A stretch of DNA of 64,000 nucleotides. It comes from Siphonodentalium dalli. Taxonomy: Eukaryota > Mollusca > Scaphopoda > Gadilida > Siphonodentaliidae. The notes under the pieces were generated by a model, which worked only from the letters and a program-made list of their open reading frames with translations, had not been told where the DNA came from and made no database searches. Location: assembly GCA_032622095.1 (NCBI GenBank), contig CP136069.1:186363122-186427121 (forward strand). Reading direction: 5' to 3'. Positions 43,463 through 55,616 of the stretch are shown here, in pieces. Both the position numbers and the translations under genes were made by a program. The number at the start of each line of letters is the position of its first letter. The first letter of the stretch is position 1.

Positions 43463-44722
43463 ATGTGGTCAACGGGTAGGGTTCTCTATTCCGAAGGTTC
43501 ATTATTCCGAAGTTTTGCTATTCCGAATGTTCATTATTCCGAATGTTCCCTATTCCGAAGGTTCATTATTCCAAAGGTTCGCTATTCCGAAGGTTTTCTA
43601 TTCTGGGTGTATTTAACCAGAAATGAATCAAAATTTTTGTTCACATATAGTACATTTATACACCCACTTCTAATTCCCAAATTGTCCCAAATGTCGGTTA
43701 TTAATAGCAAGAAGACATTATCAGTTTTGTCGTTTATTATGGAAAGTTGAAAACACGATGACTGAAATAAACTACATGTAAGAGATATAGTTTGTCCGAA
43801 CTGGCAATCTGTATTTGAAAGAAACATCAACATTAAAGGCCCACTTAATTTTCTAACCCCCATATCACATATATAAAATATATGCCAGCATATATACCAT
43901 TTGAAATAGGAAGCTGTCTAACACTGTATTATCAGCTTATCCGGTGTAATAAACTGTGAACATGTTGTTTTTGTTGAGTTAACAACGTGTTTTTGAGCTT
44001 AAGGTTCATCTGGATTGTTGCGCAATGTGTATTATTTTCAATGGAGGGGAAAAACTCTATATTATAAAGATAGTGTTATTCCCTCTCAATTGAAAATACA
44101 TTAGGTTGGATTATGTTGCATTCTAGGAGCCATAACGGGGGGATCTTTTTATGATTTAAGCTGTTTTCTATTTCTCTATGGACATCTTCTGATACAGACG
44201 TTTCAAATGGTGATGAACTATAGTGTTTTAATCATATTTTATGGCACAGATTGTTATTAAAACCTGATATCAAGGCACTATTAAAAAATTGGTCGGTGAC
44301 TCGAAAATTAGCCTTTAGCTGGCGTATTCTTGCCTCTAAGATAATTGAGATATAACGTCATACGTGATGACATTAAATCGTATGGAAACATAACAATTGT
44401 GTGGGCTGCCTGACGTGAATATGTTTTGGTAAATAACGTCATACGTAATAACATTTAATCTCAAGGAAACCCGTGAAGAAAAAAGTCGGTCACATTTATT
44501 GTTTGAATGTTTTAAGTTATTTCCTTCAGAAAAAGAGTCTTCGTGATAAAGAACCCTCTCAATACTTTAGAATATAGAATTAACCTTTAAAATAAAAAAA
44601 ATCTTCGGAATAGCGAACCTTCGGAATAGAGAACCTTCGGAATAGTGAACCTTCGGAATAGTGAACCTTCGGAATAGCGAACCTTCGGAATAGAGACATG
44701 TTCCCGTGGTCAACATTGAACC
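43463..44722. mobile_element. Foldback element with (TATTCCGAAGGTTCx)n arms
   Basis: The left end has five to six copies of a 17-20-bp word TATTCCGAAGGTTCA (43,485-43,600). The right end has the inverse word GAACCTTCGGAATAG repeated at 44,604-44,695. Outside these lie GTGGTCAACGGG (left) and CCCGTGGTCAAC (right), which look like the true termini. The interior of about 1 kb has no gene. The open frames at both ends are repeat artefacts. Confidence 0.8.
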
Positions 44723-47700
44723 CCATGATTTTTCTGGGGACCACACATAATTTGTTTCCGTATCGTGTAGCTGCTTGTAGCTGAAATATTAGGTTCATAT
44801 TGCCGTATTCATGTATGTGGGGAAAAGAAGGACTATGTTGATTTGAATCTAAATGTAAGGTCAATAGATAACATCGTCACCCCGTGTCTGTTCACGTAAT
44901 ACTGGTTGTTACCTGCCGTATCCCATGAGACTGGCTTCGGGTAGGTAAAAACCCGTACTACGTGAACTGAGACGTGGTAACTAACAGTACAAGCGTATTT
45001 AATATCTGGGTACGGTGTAAAAAGTAAACAGGTACAATATAATAGAATATTAATGTGGATGAATGTAACCCACGGGCCTCGGACCTCTTGCACACGACAT
45101 AGGGTTCTTTTGGGTGTAACGCTATATTGACCATTCGCATTAGAACAATGCAACCGAACTTACATTAATTATACTGGAAGAAGTTTAACTAAACTCCCGA
45201 ATGCGTCGCGGCTAACGGAACAATACGAGAAACACGGGGGATACCATTCTTCTTTTTACCATCGATTTACATAGAAATAAATAACTCGGAGTTTCTCTGC
45301 ATGATAATGTTCCACCTTTGAAGGTTTTCAGGAAAGTTTGATAAATTGGTCAATTGGTCAATCAGGTTTTTATCAATGGAGAAGAAACCATCGCACCAGT
45401 GCCTTTGCGATCAATATTACAGACGAGGCGAAAGATTAACGGTATTTGTATTTATAGCAAATTGAACTGTCAAATTTGACAGTAATGTTCATTTTGGTCA
45501 CTTTCAAGCCCCGTTCCGTGGATCAAAACAGGTCGATATATTTGACTCTCAGGGAGGGGTGGGTGTGTCGTCCCCAGCTCAACTTAATATGTCAAAATGT
45601 TCAATAAATAGTTCATGCCTGACACAACGGGACCCATTAAATCCGATCGCACCGACCCAGGACTCCAGGCGAGATGGTTTTTGCATTAGCATGCTGAATA
45701 AACCTGTATATATACACCAAAGTTCCATTCCACAAGTCCGAAACTTGAGCGAGACCGCTATTGTTAACCCCTAACGTGACAATGTTGAGTAGTATATCTT
45801 TAGAGTAGTACAATACAATAGTGCAAACTAAATTATCATGGAACCTTGTATAATGTTCTAATCAACATTTAATATATTTTGCCATATAATAATTGTCGAA
45901 AACGTCCAATCATGAAATGAATTTGAATCAAGTTCCATTTTTCATTAATACTATTCAAACAGCACCCTCTGCTCATTGTTTACAATTTGAGTTACCTTTT
46001 CAGCTCGCCAGATGTGAAGCATCAAATAAGGTATAGTCCTAACTTTTCGTCCCGCATTAGTCGGTGCATATGGTGACGAGGTACCATGGGTGAATATGGC
46101 TCAAGGTTATTTATTAAGTATGGGTAGCTAGTTCAATTTGGGGCCAATTAGGGGGCATGGACTCTTCGGCAGGAAGCCTTTACGTGAAATCCCGTGATAT
46201 TGGGTCTATATTTAGAGCATCCATTATGGCCTCTAGTTTCAGTTCTGTTCAGGACGCCACGCTAGATTGATTTTAGGGGTGTCGGGACATTTCAAAGATT
46301 AACGCGGAACCCTATGGGAATTTCTTTAAGCGACTCTTTGTCCAGAACAACTGGATCAATCTGGTGCATAGTGCTGCGCCGATAAGCAACACCATAATCG
46401 CGCCGATGCCGATAGTTTGAAGACATAATCAGCCGATTGTCGATGCCGATGGTTACTGTTTCAGTATGTCTTGTTTGATTATTGGCGACACTGTCAATTG
46501 ATGGGGCACTTTGTTAAACCGGTTATTCCGGCAGTCATTTGAAGAAATTATCCCAAGTCTATTAGACCAAATAGACTTCCCAAAACACACATGTTTCACC
46601 TGAACCTGGGTACCTTTATGACGACTTTTCCCAACCTGGGTACCGTTATCACAATTTTCAGAACCTGTGTACCTTTGTCACAAAAAACGGCGTTAGTGAA
46701 CAATTAAGCCATACTGGCCAGATAGTGACACTGACACTGACAGATCAGGCTACGGATTCTTCAACTGGTATTGCCTTGTACATTACCTCGAATACGCGAA
46801 TAGCTCTGATTGACAATGGAACAATGCAAAAATATAAGGATCAGTGCAAAATGCGATGATTATTACCATTTTGGACTCCTAGACCCGGACCTACACATTA
46901 GTACAACGGAATGTGAATGACAGTACTAGCAAGTACTTACACGACACAGCGTCAGATAATCAGAACGACACGGCGCCACTCACCAGTGTCAGTGAGTCGA
47001 GTGATAATGTTTACCAAACATATATGGAAAATGCTGTGAAATGGATTAGTTCATCAGCGACCACGATCGTAAGTTACAGAACATTCCACCTACGATTCGA
47101 CCGAGACTAAACCAGACATGGATAATGACCAATGGACATAGTTAACTGTGGTTCTGATTGATTAAAATGATTCTGTAAAAATCATGAATTAATGTTAGGC
47201 TAAAAAAAAAAGATAACTGCGTTTCTGGTGACATACAATCACAAAATAGAGGCGGTGTGGGCTTTTCATTTTATTTTATTTTTTCATTTTATTTTCACCT
47301 TTGCTCAAAATACATATGAGAATACCCCCCAAACTGCTTCTTCTTGTTTGTAATGGACAATGATAAAATAAAACTAAGAAGATAATATTATAATTTATTA
47401 CATACTTATTCGTGATATATAAGGATTTCTCGGTGAATTAAAAGTGAATATGTCACCAGTGAGAGCACGCAATTTTTGACAGTTCCGCCCTAAGCCGGGA
47501 TTATTTTCACCTTCTATACGGTTCAAACATGGTTGAAGTTGAACAGAAACGACATGCCAACGATGATGCGAAAGCAGTTAATAAACCGGTAAAATGAAGA
47601 AGAATCTTACCTATTATCGACTACGATGATCAGTATGATGGCCTATTTCAGCCAAGTGAACTATGCAAATTTCCATGTGAACAAGAAAGTTATCCAGCTC

Positions 47701-47770
47701 CGAGCTTAATTTCCACGTTTTGCTCTTCGAGTGTTTGTTTACGTCAGTCGGTATCGTTATGTCACAATTA
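44723..47770. other. 3-kb region without a recognisable gene
   Basis: I see no domain, RNA gene or strong repeat. A minus-strand frame at 44,833-45,153 and a plus-strand frame at 46,913-47,110 have no recognisable motif. A short TTTTA-rich run lies at about 47,265-47,300. Confidence 0.45.
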
Positions 47771-47772
47771 TT

Positions 47773-48556
47773 ATGCCCCCGATCTCCGATGGAGATTTGG
47801 GGGTATATAGTGGAGCCCTCCGTCCGTCCGTCCTTCCGTCCGTCCTTCCGTCCGTCCTTCCGTCCGTCCGTTCGTACGAACGTTTCAACTCATAACTTTG
47901 GTTTCGCTAACTCAATTCAGTTGATCTTTGGTATGCTAATAGACCAGCCGGGGGGACAAGATTTCCCCATAACTGCGGTTTCGTCCGCCCATTTTTCCAG
48001 AGTTACGCCCCTTTTTGGACTTAGAAAATTCAGTTTTCTGTGGCATACTAACGTTTCAACTCATAACTTTGGTTTCGCTAATTCAATTCAGTTTATCTTT
48101 GGTATGCCAATAGACCAGCCGGGGGGACAAGATTTCCCCATAGCCGTGGTTTCGTCCGCCCATTGTTTCCAGAGTTACGCCCCTTTTTGGACTTAGAAAA
48201 TTCAGGTTTTCTGCTACTTTTTTATGGTTTCCAGATGATAACTTGATTTTGGATTGTTTATTTGCAAAACCCGTTTTTTTGTGTATTACCAATATCGCAA
48301 TACAGGTCAAGGTAAAATTTCGGTTCAATCGGATAATTTTTGTGAGAGTTATGACCCCTTTTCGACTTAAAAAATTCATTTTTTGTTTTAGAAAATTCAG
48401 TTTTCCTTCTATTTTTGTGGCACCAGACCAAATTTGAAGCTAATATAGAACAACATTCGTACTAAATACTCATGAATAACATAACTTTACAAAGTGCCAT
48501 TTAATAAGTATTTGCACAAAAATAAGAAAAATCCTCTCTGATTGTACAGTCGGGGG
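47773..48556. mobile_element. Non-autonomous element with GCCCCCGA ends and (GTCC)n tract
   Basis: It starts ATGCCCCCGATCTCCGATGG, which forms a hairpin with the following AGATTTGGGGG, and ends CAGTCGGGGGC. A (GTCC/TTCC)n tract lies at 47,820-47,873. A unit of about 170 bp starting ACGTTTCAACTCATAAC is repeated directly at 47,879 and 48,050. The 158-codon frame across it arises from these repeats. This style is common in mollusc genomes. Confidence 0.7.
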
Positions 48557-48731
48557 CGTTACCTCCGCCCAGCGGTGCACTTGTTTAAATTATGTGTCCA
48601 TCCGCGCAACTGCACCCACAACTGTACGCTGGGGTTCAAAATGGGAGAATCAGCTGATCTGGGCCTATTTTGTCACATCTCCTCTTTAGAATCAGCTACT
48701 TTTAGTGGTCGAAAGTGTGTAATAAACAGAA

Positions 48732-48886
48732 TAATCAATTGGTTTCGATGATTACGTGAAATAATTCACTCGGGTAACCTGTCCTATTGGTAAAACCCTC
48801 GTTTGCTCCGCTCACTCGGATTTTATACCAGGCCCGGCTCCCCTCATGAATTATATGTCACGTAATCATCAAAACCAATTGATTAC
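48732..48886. repeat. Foldback, about 40-bp arms
   Basis: The left arm begins TAATCAATTGGTTT and contains ATGATTACGTGA. The right arm has TCACGTAATCAT and ends AAACCAATTGATTA. The 70-bp centre is GC-richer (CCCTCGTTTGCTCCGCTCAC). Confidence 0.8.
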
Positions 48887-49012
48887 TCTATATATATAGA
48901 GTAATGCATTGTTTTGTTGCACAAACATGGAAAAATAATCAATACAATACATTATTATGTACATGAAATTAGACAATGAATCTGTGAGGAATTTATTAAA
49001 TTAACTTCCTCA

Positions 49013-49060
49013 ATAGCTCTTTATACCACTGCCAATTAAGGTAGTGGTATACAGAGCTAT
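49013..49060. repeat. 48-bp hairpin
   Basis: ATAGCTCTTTATACCACT pairs with AGTGGTATACAGAGCTAT around GCCAATTAAGGT, with one mismatch in the arms. Confidence 0.85.
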
Positions 49061-49985
49061 ACATTCACTCCGTCACATGTACATGGTGTATTTTCTTCTC
49101 TAAGCGACATCAACTCATGTCCAATAAAGGATTTAATAGGGTTTATGGATTTACTTTTGTTGATGATTACAATATAGATCGACATTTGCCAGGAATAAGC
49201 TATTAACGGCCCTTCAAAATGTGCAAGGAAACAACTACACATACATCTATGTACTGCATTCGGTAGTGTTGATCTTAAAACAAATGTGTTAAATATTATT
49301 AGACAGGAAGGTTGTTATGTGATATGGTATATAGACTTTACGCTCAAATTTCGCTGTACTATGAAACCACTGTAGTAGTTAACACAAATTTGTTCTTACA
49401 AATTAATAAATACTATTTGTATTTATAGGTATAAAATTATTCATAGTATTGACCCATGGTCGAGCCAAATCCAACTTGTAGTAACCTCAACGGTAACACA
49501 ACTATCGTCCAGATAATATTCAATTACCAAATAAGCACAGGGGATATGTGTGCAACTGAAATCAACACACACATGTCATTTTGTTAAGTAATATATCCCA
49601 GTTTATTAAAGGTATTAAATATTTTCCACCGGTCTCGCTAAGAGGCGTACATATTTGTTTCTCTGAACATTGCTTAAAAGTAGAAGAACATAAGGAACAA
49701 AATGAGTGGGTTAAAGTTAAATCCCGAGGGGGTGCAATGGCACACCTACATACCAGCTCCCGGAATAGTAATAAACAACACGCCCCGTAATCTTGCTGTT
49801 CTATAAATTGACTGAACATCGTTAGCTATATAGTGTAGTGGAATACATGACTCCCTGAATGATTGGTATGAGTAACGTTTGGCTCAACCATAAATTATCG
49901 AATACAGACCGATTTAGCCGGACCGTGGAACAAAGATTACGTGACTGTTACCTTCAAAGCTGGTAGTCATCAATAGCCAAATCGA
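49061..49985. other. No recognisable gene
   Basis: Short frames on both strands near 49,560-49,820 show no motif I can name. Confidence 0.35.
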
Positions 49986-49991
49986 GTAAAT

Positions 49992-50432
49992 ATGCATTTT
50001 ATCGAATTATTAAAACACAGGTCGATTATGAACATTTTCTCTCTATGTGATTACAGAACTGTCAATAATATCATTCGATTTCGGACAAGAAATCACAAAC
50101 TACCAATTGAACAAGTTTCTTGGCTAAATACTTACTATTTAACCAGAGTATGTACACTTTGTACCAATGAACTAGGCGATGAGTACCACGTTATCCTGAA
50201 GTGTACATAATTAAATTAACTCAGATCGACCTATTTGAAACCATATTTCTATAGAAGACCGAATGCCCACAAACTCTCAGAACTCTTTAAAACTAGAAAT
50301 AAGAAGACAATTAGGAATCTGTCAACTTTCATAAGGAAAGTCCAGGATATTTTTGGCAAGTCCACTTCAAGATATACCATTGATATTCCATGTACCATCC
50401 TCTATTTTAAAAACACATATATACATCCCTGA
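49992..50432 (+). pseudogene. LINE ORF2 C-terminal fragment
   Basis: The frame 49,992-50,210 has IIRFRTRNHKLPIEQ, then CTLC and GDEYHVILKC, the basic stretch plus zinc knuckle that ends LINE ORF2 proteins. After a stop and frame change, 50,235-50,432 continues with KPYFYRRPNAHKLSELF and NLSTFIRKVQDIF, the expected tail. It is a dead fragment of the family also seen at 13,717 and 51,240. Confidence 0.8.
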
Positions 50433-50557
50433 CCATAAACTCCCCACCCATATATATACACACATACAATTCTGCAATAGTAACAATAGTAATGCGCCGC
50501 GTAGTATAAATTATACACGCATGAAAACTTCAATTTAAATTCATCTCTTCCAATTTC

Positions 50558-51221
50558 GTGCAAACAGAACATAGAACAAAGAAAATGCAAACGAGGAAGA
50601 AAACTAAGACCGCGTTCTATGCGATATCAAGGGAAAAGAATGGCATTAGTTACATCTTTAATGACAGGAATGACTGCTCGAAGCTATTCCTGAATGTAAA
50701 AGCTGCAGGGATGTTCATACTAATTTCAACAAAGCGGCTCACTGCAGGTATTTACCAATGAAGGCAGATGGTCCTGCACGGCGTACGAAGAAATTAATTC
50801 CTAAAAGATATACAACAACCCACAAGGGAATGTCTCATCCGACGATGACAGTCATGACATCTTATCGGATGAAAAGGATGAATAAGAAAATTCAAATGAG
50901 GAACACATCGAAGAGATGCAAGCAAGTGGTGGTACAGTCTCTGTAAACCCCAAAGAAACGTGTACGCCACAAAATATTTGGCACTGTAAAAAAAAAGCAT
51001 CGAACAGTAAAAACACCGCTAACAGTAAAAAGAAGTCCGAAACATATCATTGGCAATATTTCCAACAACACATCGAGAAAAGGCTCGATGACATTCAAAA
51101 CGCCATGTTTGCTAAATTTGAAAGCAATGTAACCGACGCGCTTGAAAACCTGAGGGCACAGTTTGGCGATCTTGCTGATGTCAGCAAACTATCACCAGAA
51201 AATTACAAGCCAGCTTTCTAA
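50558..51221 (+). pseudogene. Broken unknown ORF upstream of a LINE tail
   Basis: Three plus-strand frames chain across frameshifts. The first has FYAISREKNGISYIF, faintly like the hybrid-binding (viroplasmin) domain at RNase H N-termini. The middle is acidic. The last frame (50,916-51,221) has a Lys/Asn-rich part and a helical segment, HIEKRLDDIQNAMFAKF. No firm family can be named; an ORF1-type protein of a retroelement is possible because a LINE tail follows directly. Confidence 0.4.
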
Positions 51222-51239
51222 ACTTGAAACAGAAAGATG

Positions 51240-51495
51240 GAGTAAATCAAAATCAAAAAAGGGCAAAACAGCTGATTCAAAAGTGTGTCAATTCTGTAAA
51301 TCGCAAACTGGTGATGAATACCATTTCATATTAGTTTGCCCAGAATTCAGAACTTTAAGATGCAATTATTTACCAGGGAAGTATTATGACTTCCCAACTA
51401 ATGACAAATTATATGCGTTACTTACTGAGGAAAATGAATATATTTTGAAGAATTTTGCGATTTTTATCAAATTAGGTTTACAGAAATACTTATGA
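51240..51495 (+). pseudogene. LINE ORF2 C-terminal tail
   Basis: It encodes CQFC, GDEYHFILVCPEFRTLR and a helical end, LKNFAIFIKLGLQKYL, to a stop at 51,495. This is the zinc-knuckle tail of LINE ORF2, with all four ligands present. No RT precedes it, so it is 5' truncated. Confidence 0.8.
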
Positions 51496-51606
51496 TGATA
51501 GATGACGATGACGACGACGACGGTGATGAGGGCGACGAGGACCGTGATGATGACGACGATGATGATGATGATCATCATGTTGATGATGATAATAATGATG
51601 ATGATT
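51493..51606. repeat. (GAT/GAC)n microsatellite
   Basis: GAT and GAC triplets dominate for about 110 bp. The predicted poly-Asp protein is an artefact. Confidence 0.93.
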
Positions 51607-52974
51607 ACACAAACAAAGGACCCCGAATTCGACGGCCAAATGTCACATTATGTAAATACACTGTAAATATGTTATATGACTCTATATTTCGTGCATAATA
51701 GCACGATTGAGTTATAAATAAAGCATACCAAGTGTCAACGGAATTATTATCACTCTCCCAAAAAAAATCGCCACGGTGTTGAGTGTTTTGTTTATCGTAC
51801 ACGTCCAATGTGCTGTATCGGTATATGAACAAATGCTAAGATAACACAACGGGAGTTTAATGCATTTAATATATGATCAAGTTTGGTACAGCCATAGTGA
51901 ATACATTATTCTCCATTCGCATTTATGCGTCAACGAGTCAATGCCATTGCCTGATCACCAGAGCCATATAATGTCGAATTTCGCGAATATGGTTTCCAGT
52001 TATGGAAGACGTTATTTCATAGCAAAGCGGAAATGGCCGCATCGTTCAGAAAGATAGTCACACATGTTTTGATAAGAACATGATGCATCTGGAAATTGGA
52101 ATGGTCTACATGTACATGTTTGTATACAGCTATGCTCTAATTGACCCCCTTAATGACGTTGACCACACCGATTTTACCGCATTACTCGACCGCGTTGATG
52201 CTATTAACCGTGATCAATCCTACCATGGCCGACCTCCGTACTTTTTTAAAGTCAGCATTATAACCGCCACAAAGTGTATATTTCTGGCATGGCTTCACGC
52301 TGCACCGATGATGCAGTTGCGAATGTCGGTCAGCGACCAACTTCTAATGTTGATTAAACCGTAAGCAAATTATTAATTGATATATTGTTTTGTGTATAGT
52401 TAACACGGTGCATGGCGCTCACAAAAAAGCTGGACTTGGTGTAAGGTGGCCATGTGAAAAATTAATACAGTGGTCGCAGAATACTATTACTAATACCATA
52501 GTAAGATTACCCGCGGTTGCCAATTGTCAACCACTTGACCATGGTTGAACGCCGGTATGGTATAACCGGTGTCATTAACGCTCTACAACCTTCTTAAGGG
52601 GGGAGATTAATTAGAGCATAGCTGTAGTACATTAAAGTGAACAAAGTTAACTTCTAATAAAAGCTTGTGACGGATTCAGTGATAATGTGTGTCCCACGAC
52701 ACTCGATCGAGATCGACACACGTGACGGTCTCACCCAATCAGCTTGGAGCCAACGATTAGGTTCTCTGTGGAACCTATCATCTACATGTTCTACATCGTT
52801 AAACAGGTTATAAAGGCATATATTAACAAACTGTTAGGTACTATAGAAGCTATAGGTTCCACGGAGTACCTAAATCAATTGCTTTATTTAAGAGTGTACA
52901 CAACTACCACTAAATGCTATGGCAATTCATGGCACTATACATATCCAAACAACATGACTACGCACTCGCTCTCT
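51607..52974. other. No recognisable gene
   Basis: A block near 51,768-51,800 resembles sequence at 29,650 and 30,775. The frames at 52,080-52,364 and 52,744-53,055 have no known motif. Confidence 0.4.
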
Positions 52975-52978
52975 TTAA

Positions 52979-53779
52979 GGGTCAACCCACACCGGGCGCG
53001 AGCGCGCGATTTTTACGGCAGTTTTCTGTCGTCCGTAGCGGTTCAAAGCGCATGATTTTTATGTTCACAACGAAAGCGACTGAATCGCTTCGTCGCGCGC
53101 GATGGGTTGTGTAGACAATCGTTTGAGTGCATCATTTATAGTCAGGTCACAAATAAAATGGATATGGACATTTTAATCAGAATTTGGCAAACATGTACAT
53201 GTAAGAGTCTTTCAAACTCATTTAATTGTCAAATAAGGTATGTCAAGTGGAGTGGTACACGGGCTTCCTAAATTATCATAGCATTGCGTTTAATTGCATT
53301 TCATTCTATATATAATTCCAGTTTGTGAGTATTTTTTTCATCGGGAGGGGGGGGGGGGGGGGGCAAATTGTGGGGAAAGTGACGTCACAAGCTTGTGATG
53401 GATTTTGACCAAGAATTAACCAGACGATCCTGTTATTACTTCGAGCTCTTGCCATGTATTTTCTCTTCTAATTTATCCTTGCACTTCAGTTATCAGCATG
53501 TCGCTCCACCACATTTTATCGCGAAGACAAATGAATGTGTCGCCTTCAAATATAGGAGGAATACACGCGTATAAATATCCTATTTGATAGCGACCCAATT
53601 ACCCCGCTGGTTTGCCACAAAGCGAGAAATCGACGAAGCATAAAATCACTTCTATGATCGCCCAGTTGTCAGCGATTCAATCGCTTGTAGTGTGAATATA
53701 AAAATCGCGCGCTTTGAACTGCTACGGACGACAGAAAACGGCCGTTATAATCGCGCGCTCGCGTCCGGTGTGGATTGAC
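52979..53779. mobile_element. TTAA-flanked element with about 120-bp terminal inverted repeats
   Basis: TTAA lies at 52,975-52,978 and 53,780-53,783. The ends are GGGTCAACCCACACCGG and CCGGTGTGGATTGACC, and the arms share TTTTCTGTCGTCCGTAGC and TTCAAAGCGC. The TTAA target suggests the piggyBac group, although the termini are not the usual CCC. The interior is non-coding and includes a poly-G tract at 53,343-53,363. Confidence 0.82.
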
Positions 53780-53783
53780 CTTA

Positions 53784-54670
53784 AGACAGTATAAATCCAC
53801 CAGCGCAACTCTAGTAGTCAATATATATAGTTTCTGACGCGGTCTGCAATATGATAGTGGTCATCCGCTGCAATCAATGTTAGGCAATTAGATTAACACA
53901 ATTGTGCAGTTTCGAAGGCCCCGTCATGAACCAGCCCGGGATGAATCCCACTATTTGTCGGCCCGCGATGCTTCCAATCGCAATCCAATAACGGCGGTGA
54001 TTGACCTGGTACACCCCGCGAAGTGTTGTATGACGCAGTATGATGGGCTCATTTAAATTCACGATAGACGCACTGTAGTACAAAACTTTTGTCTGAAGCG
54101 TAACTTATGAGTACAACTGAATCGTTGTCCATTGGCTATTTGTCTATGTAAAGAATTGCATATACATGTACTTCAATCATTGTTTGGAACTAACTGTTAA
54201 GCAGCCGCCGCCTGTTTGATACAATTGTTTTTGTTTGTACTTAGTCTAGAGCAGATTCATTGGCGATCGCATCCTAAAGACATGTGATTAGTGTTAATGT
54301 GCGTTAGCGGTGTTCAGGCTTATACTGTGTGAGATACGGTTCTGGGTCATTTTTGTCGATCTGGCCTAGCAAGGTGCACGTATCAAATTGTATTTTAAAT
54401 TAAAAGGAATATGTGGATATTTCAAATAAATAACTGACGTATATATCTTTGTACCACAACAAAGCAGACGCTTCAGACGTTAAACTCATATTTATCACAT
54501 AATTTGGCCATAAAAGCAGTTTCATAATTATCGGTAATAGACACGTTTAATATCAGCGCGTGCGATGACGTCACGGCGTTCTTCAAATAACTTGCGATCG
54601 CTGTAGTTTATAATTGTTGTTTTCGATGAATATTTCGCGTTGCTTCGGTTTTATTTGATCATGTGATAAA
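53784..54670. other. No recognisable gene
   Basis: Short frames only. Confidence 0.35.
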
Positions 54671-54818
54671 AGGTATCTCACACTCGTCCTATTTTATACG
54701 TAATTTATCAACCTCATCCTCTAAATTATATTTGAGCCTCGGTAAACCACGGCTCAAATCGAATTTAGTGAACTCGGTTGATAAATTCCGTATAAAATAG
54801 AAACTCATGTGAGATCCT
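54671..54818. repeat. Foldback, about 70-bp arms
   Basis: ATCTCACACTCGTCCTATTT and following, on the left, pair with the inverse ending AACTCATGTGAGAT on the right, around a short centre near GAGCCTCGGTAAACCACGGC. Confidence 0.85.
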
Positions 54819-55398
54819 CTATATATAAACTGTGTAACTATACATGTATTTTGAATATATGGTATGCATAGCACCGCCGGAACCAAGAGACAAACAGACT
54901 CGTTCCGTAATTAAATTATTTGATTTGATATTTATATATGCATATAATGTAATTTTGGTAAATATTATATGTTTGATGTACTACATGTATGCATGCACGA
55001 GTATTCAAAGCGTTCAGAGTCGTGTTCTCCGCACAGTGCATGGTTTTATCTCTGTTGAAAATGCCGGAATGACTCCTGTAAACGGCTGTCAGTTCAATCA
55101 AGTTTTTTGAACATCTAGAATCGAGAAGATATCTACGAAATGGGTCTACTGTAATAACACATTAATACATTATGAGGAAATAATTATGCCACGAAGTTAA
55201 TATTTAAATATTTTTTTGTCGTGAATGTGCTTAGCTAAAAGCATAATGTGTCACCCGTTGCTGGAATGCCTGTTCGCACCTTGTCACATATAAAGCCGCC
55301 GGCTATCTGCTACAAATGTGTTGTGTTTGTACTTATTCTAAAGCAGACTAAAGATTGAACAATGATTAGCCCCATATACTTGTGTCTGACTGCGTGTG

Positions 55399-55616
55399 TG
55401 TGGGGGGGGGGGGGGGGTAACTATTTTTTATAAGGATAGGCCCAAATGTGCATCGAGTGTCGGGAATAAGGATTAAAATGATTCCCTTGTGTGTTTTGAA
55501 TAACAATTGTAATATGGGTAGCCCAAAATGTGTCTCGTGTGTGCGTGTGTGGAGAATAACGATTGGAATATGGGTCGCCCCATTGCAAATGCTTCTCGTG
55601 TGCATTGAGAATAACG
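55399..55616. repeat. Poly-G tract and minisatellite, unit about 65-75 bp
   Basis: A run of 17 or more G is followed by three units with GAATAACxATTGxAATATGGGT, GCCCxAAATGTG and CTCGTGTGTG. Overlapping frames on the minus strand are repeat artefacts. Confidence 0.75.

Noticed and set aside
44833-45153. Possible FReD or PAN exon on the minus strand (HCSNANGQYSVTP)
   Set aside because: Only a few residues look right, and no splice sites or further motifs support it.
47720-48196. 158-residue protein with RPSFRPS repeats
   Set aside because: It reads through a (GTCC)n tract and a duplicated non-coding unit of a mobile element.
51492-51698. Poly-Asp protein
   Set aside because: It is the translation of a GAT/GAC microsatellite.
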